A stretch of 64,000 nucleotides of DNA. Source: CAWJLS01 sp963843755 (GTDB lineage: Bacteria; Acidobacteriota; Thermoanaerobaculia; Multivoradales; DATKCC01). Shown piece by piece: positions 8,881 through 15,413 of the stretch. The first letter of the stretch is position 1. Each line of letters starts with the position of its first letter. Made by a program: the position numbers and the translations under genes. The DNA lies in NCBI GenBank assembly GCA_963843755.1, contig CAWJLS010000010.1:1-64000 (forward strand), given 5' to 3'. Below the pieces are notes generated by a model. It saw only the letters and a list, made by a program, of their open reading frames with translations. It did not search any database and had not been told where the DNA came from.

Positions 8881-10070
8881 CGGGCCCCCTCCAGCACCGG
8901 CTCGCTCCGCTCCGCGGCATCGACTCCCTGGCGGGCGCTCGGCGAAAGCACCTCGAGCACCAGCTCATGGTCGAACCGGCGGCCCTCGGCGACCGCCCGG
9001 CGCAGCGCCGCGAAGTCGATCTGGCGCCCGTCGCGCGCCCCCTTCTCGTCTCGCTGGCCCGCCTCCCTCTGGCCGAAGTGGAACGCCGGGAACCCTGCCG
9101 AGGCCTCGGTCGCCATGTTGAGCGACAGCCACGAGCGGTTGGTCTCGGAGTTGGCGTACCAGTGCTCGAGCTTCTTCTTGCGCAGCCCTTCGAGGGTCTT
9201 CCTGGTGCAGTCGGGGAAGGTGTGGAGGAGCGTGGTGACGTACTCGTCGACCTTGGCGTCGAGCGCCGTCAGATCGATGGTCAGCTCCTTCAAGCGCTCC
9301 TTGGCGAGCGCCTTCTCCGCGCCGCCCTTCCACGCGCCGTAGATGACCTGGCCGGTGGCGTCGATCCACGAACCGGTCTCGACCAGCGGGTTCGGCACGG
9401 TGAGTCCGGCGGCGTCCCGGTAGACCGGCACCACGTCGTTGATCAGCCCGAGGCGCTGCGCCATGTAGGCCGACCACTGGCTGCACAGGGCGAGCGACTC
9501 GGCCGCTTTCGAGAAGCCGACGTAGAGGTGCAGGAAATCGGTCGATCCGCCGTCCGGCGCCGAGCCGTGGATCGGGCCGGCCTGGCCGAACGAGGCGTTG
9601 TCGCCGGCGATCGAGAAGTCGCAGGCCATGCCGATCTCCTGGCCGCCGGCGACCCGCATGCCGTTGACCCGGCAGATCACCGGCTTGTCGCACAGCAGGA
9701 TCGACGTGACCATGTCGTTGAACAGCCGCATGTACTGGAGGTACTCGTGGGGCCGCCCGGCGTAGTAGGTAGCGTACTCCTCGGTGTTGCCGCCGGTGCA
9801 AAAGGAGCGCTCCCCGGTGCCGGTGAACACCACCGCCACCGCGCGGCGGTCGGCGCTCGCCCGGCGGAACCCGAGGATCACCTCCTTGGTCATCTCGGTG
9901 GTGTAGGAGTTGAGCTGGGCCGGGTTGTCGAGCCAGATCCAGACCTGGTGCAGCCCCTCCACCGGGTCGCCCCGGCGGTCGAGGACCGGCCGGGTCTCGT
10001 AGCGGATGTGCCGGAAGGTGAGGTCCGGGGCGAGCTCGTGGTTGCGGAGATCGGGGTTCAGGTCGTGCAT
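8877..10070 (-). CDS. oah: 6-Oxocyclohex-1-ene-1-carbonyl-CoA hydrolase
   Basis: 397 aa, the ring-opening hydrolase of the benzoyl-CoA pathway (Oah/BamA), a distinctive crotonase relative that makes 3-hydroxypimelyl-CoA. The family core is well kept: FTGTGERSFCTGGNTEEYA, then NGMRVAGGQEIGMACDFS, and GQAGPIHGSAPDGGSTDFL. The region LEGLRKKKLEHWYANSETN is also typical. The Thauera enzyme is ~377 aa; the extra ~20 residues are a C-terminal tail. BamA/oah is widely used as a marker for anaerobic aromatic degradation, so this gene is the firmest single piece of evidence for the pathway. It starts 60 bases after the had stop and overlaps dch by 4 nt. Confidence 0.93.
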   Translation of the reverse strand: MHDLNPDLRNHELAPDLTFRHIRYETRPVLDRRGDPVEGLHQVWIWLDNPAQLNSYTTEMTKEVILGFRRASADRRAVAVVFTGTGERSFCTGGNTEEYATYYAGRPHEYLQYMRLFNDMVTSILLCDKPVICRVNGMRVAGGQEIGMACDFSIAGDNASFGQAGPIHGSAPDGGSTDFLHLYVGFSKAAESLALCSQWSAYMAQRLGLINDVVPVYRDAAGLTVPNPLVETGSWIDATGQVIYGAWKGGAEKALAKERLKELTIDLTALDAKVDEYVTTLLHTFPDCTRKTLEGLRKKKLEHWYANSETNRSWLSLNMATEASAGFPAFHFGQREAGQRDEKGARDGRQIDFAALRRAVAEGRRFDHELVLEVLSPSARQGVDAAERSEPVLEGAR

Positions 10071-10130
10071 CGTCAGTGCTCTCTCGTCGAAGGGTTCGTG
10101 GATCGTCTTGGCTACTGCCTGGTTCTGGGC

Positions 10131-11225
10131 CTAGTTTCGTGGATCGAGGATCATGCGCCGCTCGAGCCGGTGGTGGGCCATGGCGTCGAGCAGCTCGTCG
10201 AGCCGCGACATGGGCGCCCGCTCGACGACGGGACCGAGCTGGACCTGGCCGGAGTAGATCAGGTCGAGCACCGGCGGATAGGCCTCCGGCGGGCAGCCCC
10301 AGGTGCCGTGGACCGAGGCGTCGAAAGCCATCAGGTTGGACAGGCGCGTCGCCACCTTCTCCGGCGTGAAGCCGACCACCAGCAGGGTCGCCGCCGGTCC
10401 GAGCAGGGAGTAGGCGAGCGTCTGGCCGGCGGCGGTGCCGCTGGTCTCGAAGATCCGGTGGCGGAGCGACGGGATCTCCCACTCGGTCGCCAGGGCGCGC
10501 ACCTCCTTGCGCACGTCGCGCGGATCGCGGCCGGTGACGTCGATCACCCGGTCGGCGCCGAACCCGGCCGCGGCCTCGAGCGACGCCGCCTTGACGTCGC
10601 AGGCGACGACCCGGGCGCCGCGGGCGCGGGCGATCTGGACCGCGAAGCCGCCGACACCGCCGGCCCCCACCACCACCGCCAGGTCGCCGGGGGCGAGGTC
10701 GGCCCGTACCGTCGCCTGATACGCGGTGGAGACCGCGTCCGCGACCACCGACAGCTCGTCGAGGGCGAAGCCGTCCGGCGCCCCGGCCAGGCTGATCAGA
10801 GGACGGGCGGGGACCAGCACATGGGTGGCGAACCCGCCGTGGTCGTCGTTGCCCGGCATGGTCTGGTGGGGGCAGGCATTGCCGCGGCCTGCACGGCAGA
10901 ACGCGCACTCACCGCACGGCAGCACCGCCGGCACCAGCACCGCTTGACCGACCAGGTCGGCCGCGCTCTCGGCCCCATCGGCCCCATCGGCCCCAGGCCC
11001 GGCCGCCACCACCCGGCCGGTGATCTCGTGTCCCAGCACCAAGGGGAGCGGATGGCGGGTCTTCACCGACCCGTCGGCGAACGAAAGATCCGTGTGACAC
11101 AGCCCGCAGGCCGTCACCTCCACCAGCGCCTGCCCCGGCCCCGGCTCCGGCAGCACCAGCTCCCGCCGCACCAGCGGCCGCCCCGGCGTTTCGAGAAAGT
11201 AGCCTTCCGCGGTCGTCGGACTCAT
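10131..11225 (-). CDS. had: 6-Hydroxycyclohex-1-ene-1-carbonyl-CoA dehydrogenase
   Basis: 364 aa, zinc-containing medium-chain dehydrogenase. Catalytic zinc ligands are in CGLCHTDLS (Cys43) and GHEITG (His66-Glu67). Structural zinc cysteines are at 104, 107, 110 and 118 in CGECAFCRAGRGNACPH. The NAD-binding loop is VVVGAGGVGGFAVQIA. The length matches Thauera Had (368 aa), and its place as first gene before oah and dch supports oxidation of the 6-hydroxy to the 6-oxo CoA ester. The ATG at 11225 is preceded by a strong ribosome site (AAGGAGG, ~11 nt upstream). A short Ala/Gly/Asp-rich loop near residues 76-90 is coded by a GGCCCCATC repeat. As first gene it should carry the operon promoter, which overlaps the palindrome at 11277-11294. 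Confidence 0.88.
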   Translation of the reverse strand: MSPTTAEGYFLETPGRPLVRRELVLPEPGPGQALVEVTACGLCHTDLSFADGSVKTRHPLPLVLGHEITGRVVAAGPGADGADGAESAADLVGQAVLVPAVLPCGECAFCRAGRGNACPHQTMPGNDDHGGFATHVLVPARPLISLAGAPDGFALDELSVVADAVSTAYQATVRADLAPGDLAVVVGAGGVGGFAVQIARARGARVVACDVKAASLEAAAGFGADRVIDVTGRDPRDVRKEVRALATEWEIPSLRHRIFETSGTAAGQTLAYSLLGPAATLLVVGFTPEKVATRLSNLMAFDASVHGTWGCPPEAYPPVLDLIYSGQVQLGPVVERAPMSRLDELLDAMAHHRLERRMILDPRN

Positions 11226-11276
11226 CGTCAGGTCCAGCCTCCTTGAAGTGGTCGGGGAGTGCTGGAGGTGAGTCTA

Positions 11277-11294
11277 TGAACGATCGTTCGTTCA
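11277..11294. promoter_or_regulatory. Probable TetR operator upstream of had
   Basis: The bases TGAACGATCGTTCGTTCA form an inverted repeat with arms TGAACGA and TCGTTCA around a 4-base centre. Nested inside is a perfect 12-base palindrome GAACGATCGTTC (11278-11289). It lies about 50 bases upstream of the had start, where a repressor would overlap the promoter. This size and symmetry are typical of TetR-family sites. The link to the TetR gene at 7235-8044 is inference. Confidence 0.6.
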
Positions 11295-11329
11295 GTCACC
11301 ACCCGGCGGGGTGGGGAAGGGGAGAGGGC

Positions 11330-12344
11330 TCAGGAGAGGCCGCCGGCGCGGCGGAAGAGGTCGAGGGCTTCCAGGGAGTAGTGGTAGATGCCTCGGGTGG
11401 CAAGAACCGGCAAGGCTTGAAGGGCCAGAACCCTCGCCTCCTCAGGTCGATCGAGCGAGATGAGGGTTGAGCCCAGGTCGAGGCCAACGAGTGCGGCGTC
11501 GCCATGGATTGCCAGCCCGGTCAGAATCTGCCGGGCGCGAAGATAGTCTTGCACCGCCCGCTCGGGGTATCCGAGCCTTTCATGGCAAACCGCTTGCGCC
11601 CAGTGAAGCTTCGCATGCTCCTTGGACTGTGGTCGACTTCTTGCTCTTACGGAGTCGAGGGCGGTTAGCGCGGTCACCGGTTCTCCCGCCTCTCCGCGGA
11701 AACGGGCGAGGCTGATTTGGCAAGCGATCTCCAGCCTCGGTTCTCGCCCCTTGCTGAGCGAGCGATAGGCCAACTGGGTCAGCTCGATGGCTTCTTCAAG
11801 ACCCGCCTGGTATGTCACACAACGGGCACGGTGCATCAGTAGCCGTCCACGCTGATGGGAATCAGGACAAGGACGGCAGAGGTCGATGGCCTGTTCCAAT
11901 AGATCGAGAGCGGCATCGAGCTCGTGCATATCGATCAAGAAGGAAATCGAAAAGCCAAGAACCTCAATCCGTCCGTAGTCGTTCTTCGTTCCTTGATCCT
12001 GCCTCGCTGGCGGCGAGGGCTTGGCGCGCGAAGGCGTAGGAGAGGTACCTCGGCGAGGAGCGGACGGCGCGGTTCCATTTCTCCGTGGGGAGGGCGAGGA
12101 TCTGTTCGAGGTCGCTCCAGGCGCGGCGTCTTTCGTTCGTGAACCGTTCCTCGCGCTCAGAAGCCTTGCCGGTGACGTGTCGGATGGCGCCGGCGTAGGG
12201 GCTGCTCGGTCCTTCCGCTCCGTTCGCCTGCTTCCGGCACGTTTCGCAGCCGGCGACGTGGATGGCGACGGTCGCCATGTCGTCGGGGGGGAGGAGGCCG
12301 TCGGCGAAGCGCCGGAGGGTTTCGAGCGGGGGATGTTCGGTCAT
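11330..12344 (-). pseudogene. Broken paralogue of the neighbouring zinc-finger/TPR protein
   Basis: Two pieces in different frames. The first (12344 to 11964, 126 aa) begins MTEHPPLETLRRFADG and has an anti-sigma-like zinc finger, HVAGCETCRK, with His-X3-Cys-X2-Cys spacing. The second (about 11963 to 11330, ~200 aa) is TPR-like helices ending LDLFRRAGGLS. Both match the protein at 12381-13619 in order: N-terminal finger, RYLSYAFARQALAA against RTLRFTRQLLD, and the C-terminal ALALFRLAGGMA. Relative to that neighbour roughly 75 residues are missing in the middle, in addition to the frame change, so this looks like a real internal deletion and not only a sequencing slip. It probably arose by tandem duplication. 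An intact short finger protein followed by a separate TPR protein cannot be excluded. Confidence 0.55.
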
Positions 12345-12380
12345 GCCTGAATGAGAAGAGCAGCAGGCGTGGGAGCGCGG

Positions 12381-13619
12381 TCAGGCCATGCCTCCGGCCA
12401 GCCGGAAGAGGGCCAGGGCGCGCTGGGTGCCCTGTTCGGCCTGGCGCCGGGCGCAGACCGCCAGGGCGCCGGCGGTCAGGGCCCGGCAGTGCTCGGGCTC
12501 TCCGAGGGCGAGGGCGATCTCCGCGCGGTCGAGGTCGGCCAGGGCCGCGTCGTAGGGCAGGCCGGCGGCGGCGAAGCGCCGGGAGACCAGGGCCAGGAGG
12601 TCCGCCGCCCGGTCCTGCCGGCCGTGGCTGGCGAGGATTCTCGCGCGGGCCCAGGCACAGCGGAGCCGCTCGAAGGGCATCCGGCGACGGGGGAAGAGCG
12701 CCTCGGCCCGTGCCAGGGCGTCGAGGGCGCGGGCGGGCTCGTTCACCCGGTCGAGGGCCAGGGCGAGGTTCTGCTCGACGGCCGACGCGAGGTGGTCTTC
12801 CCGCTGCCGATCGATCAGCTCCCGGGCTCGCTCCAGCAGGGGGATTGCCGCGTCGCTCCGCTCGTTGGAGGTGTGCACGATCGCCCGCCCCAGCAGTAGC
12901 CGCCCCTCCAGGTGACGGTCGCCGAGGAGGCGGGCGCCGTGCAGTGCCTCGTCGAGGGTGGAGAGTGCACCCGTGCTGTCGCCGAGGTCGCGCAACAGGC
13001 TGGACCGCACGCTCGCCAGGGGCGTCGTCTCCTCCAGGGCCCGGGTGCCCTCGGCCAGGAGATCGGAGGCCCGGTCGAGGGCGCGGGACGCTTCACGGAG
13101 CTCGCTCCGGATGCGCAGGCAATTGCCGACGCTGCCCCACGCCTCGGCGCGCAGGTCGGCGAGCGGGCGGCGGCCGTGATGACGGCTCGACAGGTGGCCG
13201 GTGACGATCAGGGCGAGTCGCGCCATCCGTTCGGCCTGGCGCGGGTCGTAGCTCCAGGTCTTGCGACAGGTGTCGAGGAGCTGGCGGGTGAAGCGGAGCG
13301 TGCGGAGGCCGGCGGTCGAACGGATCGCCTCGTCCTGGGCCTTCCGGGAGAGCCCCAGGAGGCTGGAGAGCGCGTCCGGTGGGCTGCGCTCCTCCCGGGC
13401 GAGCCGGCGTGCGGACCGCCGCGCGGTCGTGGCGGCCCGCTCGAAGGCGGTGCCGAACGGACGGTTCGCGGGAGATGTCGCGGCGTCGGAGCGGTCCACG
13501 TGCGTCCGGCACACGGCGCACGCGGCGACGTGCAGACTCAACTGGACCGTCACCTCCGGAGGGAGCTCGCCTCGGGCGAACGCGACCAACGCTCCCGGGT
13601 TCGGGTGGTCCGAGATCAC
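12381..13619 (-). CDS. Zinc-finger (anti-sigma-like) TPR-repeat protein
   Basis: 412 aa. The N-terminus has a zf-HC2-type finger, HVAACAVCRTH at residues ~29-39, as in anti-sigma factors. The rest, from about residue 120, is a run of TPR-like helical pairs (ASRALDRASDLLAEG, GALSTLDEALHGARLLGD, ALDALARAEALFPRRR, AALADLDRAEIALALGEPE). No transmembrane helix is evident, so unlike classical membrane anti-sigma factors it should be cytosolic. It sits 98 bases before a short sigma-region-2-like gene on the same strand, in the order sigma-like, finger-TPR, broken finger-TPR. A regulatory pair is inferred from that order. Function is otherwise unknown. Confidence 0.65.
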   Translation of the reverse strand: MISDHPNPGALVAFARGELPPEVTVQLSLHVAACAVCRTHVDRSDAATSPANRPFGTAFERAATTARRSARRLAREERSPPDALSSLLGLSRKAQDEAIRSTAGLRTLRFTRQLLDTCRKTWSYDPRQAERMARLALIVTGHLSSRHHGRRPLADLRAEAWGSVGNCLRIRSELREASRALDRASDLLAEGTRALEETTPLASVRSSLLRDLGDSTGALSTLDEALHGARLLGDRHLEGRLLLGRAIVHTSNERSDAAIPLLERARELIDRQREDHLASAVEQNLALALDRVNEPARALDALARAEALFPRRRMPFERLRCAWARARILASHGRQDRAADLLALVSRRFAAAGLPYDAALADLDRAEIALALGEPEHCRALTAGALAVCARRQAEQGTQRALALFRLAGGMA

Positions 13620-13717
13620 CGAGGAAGTCTACCCCGCGGCCGGCGGATCGGCGCTGGGTGAACGCGCCGGGAGGGAGGGGGGATCGGATCGGGGCTTGTG
13701 CGGGAGTGGAGGGTCAT

Positions 13718-14017
13718 TCAGCGCCTGGGGTCGCCGTCGATCCGCGCCGTGCCGAGCGACGCGGCCCGGGCCTCCTCCAGCGCCTGGACGGCTTTTCGCC
13801 GGCGCTCGGCCAGCCGCTCACGGCAGCCGCGTTCGACGGCTCGCATCAGGCGCCCTTCGCAGTCCGGCGTGCGCGCCGCCCGGAGCTGGACCTCGAGCAC
13901 CGCTTCGTCGAGGATCTCGGCCGCCTCCGAAGGGGGCACGCCGAACCGACGGAACATCGTCTCGAGACGCGGAGCGAGGCGGCGCAAGATCGCCACGAGA
14001 TCGACCGAAGTACCCAT
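13718..14017 (-). CDS. Short sigma-70 region-2-like protein
   Basis: 99 aa from ATG 14017 (MGTSVDLVAILRRLAPRL). The helical pattern, with MFRRFGVPPSEAAEILDEAVLEVQLR followed by RLMRAVERGCRERLAERRRK, resembles region 2 of small ECF sigma factors, where DxxxLhQeVf-type helices bind core polymerase and the -10 element. No region 4 (helix-turn-helix) follows before the stop at 13718, so a full ECF factor would be about twice as long. Directly downstream on the same strand are the finger-TPR genes, which look like anti-sigma partners. The similarity is weak. It may be a degenerate sigma factor, a decoy, or an unrelated helical protein. An in-frame start 34 codons upstream exists, but that extension looks like noise. 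Confidence 0.45.
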   Translation of the reverse strand: MGTSVDLVAILRRLAPRLETMFRRFGVPPSEAAEILDEAVLEVQLRAARTPDCEGRLMRAVERGCRERLAERRRKAVQALEEARAASLGTARIDGDPRR

Positions 14018-14321
14018 TGGTAACCATTGTACAGAGGCCTTCGGTCGATTCGGAGCTCTTGTGGTGGCGGCGTTTTGTCTCCGGTTGGAAGGGATTTTCG
14101 TCGCCATGAGATCGATCATCTCCGGGCGGTACTTCTCGCGGTCAAGTTCTCTTGGGGAGCTCCTTGGTTATGGCGGAAAGTCGTCCCACGAGGGCGCGTC
14201 AATTCGGTGACAGGACCCTCCGTGCGACCCACGCCGTCGATCCCGTCCTCCAGGTCGAGACGCGGCTTCAGAGCGAGGCCGGACGACGAACCGACCTGAA
14301 CCGACAGCGAAGGAGAACGAA
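14018..14321. other. Intergenic region between divergent genes
   Basis: 304 bases between the minus-strand sigma-like gene and the plus-strand gene at 14322. I see no gene. A small inverted repeat GAGAT-CGATC-ATCTC lies at 14108-14122, and a ribosome site GAAGGAG lies just before 14322. Promoters for both directions should be here, but no clear -35/-10 pair stands out. Confidence 0.4.
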
Positions 14322-14876
14322 ATGACTGACCGACGCGGGGGACCAGGACACCGCCGGCGGTTCCGCCGACCGGGCGCGGAGCGCCCGTTCACCCTGCTCA
14401 TCTTGACGCTGGTCTGCTGGTGCGGACTGACGGCGCCGGCCGCCTCGGCCGCCGCTCCCGGCGACGGCGGGCGCGCGGCGGACGAGAGCCGCATCGACCT
14501 GCAGTGGGCGAACCGGCCCGAGGCGGCGGAGCTCCGGCGCATGGAGCGCTGGCACAGCCGCTGGAGAGCGCAGGCGGAACCCCTCGACCGGCTCCTGGGA
14601 GGGTTGGGCACGACCGATCAGCCGCCTCCCGTCGGCCGCCGGTCGTGGTGCCGGGCCCTGGCCGAGGCGCTCCTGGCGTTCGACCGTGACCGCGCCTTCC
14701 CGGTGCCGTCCTATGCCGCCGGGCGGAGCCTCCGCCGCGCCCTCGACCTGCTCGGCCAGGGGGCGGCGGCGTGTCTCGAAGGGCGTGTCTACGCGGCGTC
14801 ATACTACCTGCGCAGCGCCCAGAGCTCCTTCGGCGACGCGGCGACGGTGCTGAGACCGTACGGCGTCGTCCCCTGA
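14322..14876 (+). CDS. Hypothetical exported protein
   Basis: 184 aa, not recognised. An Arg-rich N-terminus (residues 1-22) is followed by a hydrophobic stretch, FTLLILTLVCWCGLTAPAASA, giving a likely Sec signal with cleavage near ASA/AAP at about residue 45. The mature part is helical and Arg/Ala/Leu-rich, with no known motif and four Cys spread over the protein. The start has a good ribosome site (GAAGGAG, 7 bases upstream). It stands alone, convergent with the PilZ gene, with only 21 bases between the two stops. Confidence 0.6.
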   Translation: MTDRRGGPGHRRRFRRPGAERPFTLLILTLVCWCGLTAPAASAAAPGDGGRAADESRIDLQWANRPEAAELRRMERWHSRWRAQAEPLDRLLGGLGTTDQPPPVGRRSWCRALAEALLAFDRDRAFPVPSYAAGRSLRRALDLLGQGAAACLEGRVYAASYYLRSAQSSFGDAATVLRPYGVVP

Positions 14877-14897
14877 CCTCGCGGCGCACGGTGGGTG

Positions 14898-15284
14898 CTA
14901 CGGCATGCGCGGTCTGACCTCGCGCCGCACCGCGCTCCGGGTCTGCTCCCGGGCGACGAGGCTCTCGATCATGTGGCGATCCTCCGGGCTGATGTGGAGG
15001 AACTCCACGCCGACTTCGAGCGAGCCGTCCTTGCGTGGCTTCTCGTAGACCACCTTGGTGTCTGCGCGGACCACTTTCTGCCCGAGGGAGATCAGGAGCA
15101 CCGCGAGGGATCCGAAGCCGAGGGCCTCGGGGCTGACGAACATACAGCCGCCGGCGCCCAGGCTCTGGGCGCGCGTGAAGTCCTCGAACGGCTTGAGGTA
15201 GGGATCGGGCTCGACCAGCCTGACCAGGGCGGGGCGGTCGATCGGGACGCGGGGGAATCGCCGTTTGGGGCGGATCGTCATCAT
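14898..15284 (-). CDS. PilZ-domain protein
   Basis: 128 aa, a single PilZ domain. The RRFPR motif (residues 8-12) supplies the Arg pair that grips cyclic-di-GMP, and the second motif, usually (D/N)xSxxG, appears as QSLGAGGCMF, so the Asp/Asn is replaced by Gln. The strand pattern FVSPEALGFGSLAVLLISL, then VVRADTKVVYEKPRKDGSLEVGVEF, fits the PilZ barrel. It probably senses c-di-GMP and acts on a partner; none is next to it. Upstream, an AT-rich inverted repeat TCGATA-N6-TATCGA (15309-15326) overlaps a TATACT -10-like box read on the minus strand, so promoter and operator may coincide there. Confidence 0.75.
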   Translation of the reverse strand: MMTIRPKRRFPRVPIDRPALVRLVEPDPYLKPFEDFTRAQSLGAGGCMFVSPEALGFGSLAVLLISLGQKVVRADTKVVYEKPRKDGSLEVGVEFLHISPEDRHMIESLVAREQTRSAVRREVRPRMP

Positions 15285-15413
15285 CGGTCTCCTGGGGAAT
15301 GGCTACCCTCGATACAAGTATATCGAACTTTGCATGGAATGGTTCATCGAGCCCACCCGGGGGGCGGCTCTTCGCTCGCTGGGGCCGTGTTGCGTGAACG
15401 GTAGACTGGCACG

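Noticed and set aside
8967..11246. A long plus-strand open frame across oah and had
   Set aside because: Covers two well-identified enzymes on the other strand; composition is that of a GC-driven shadow frame.
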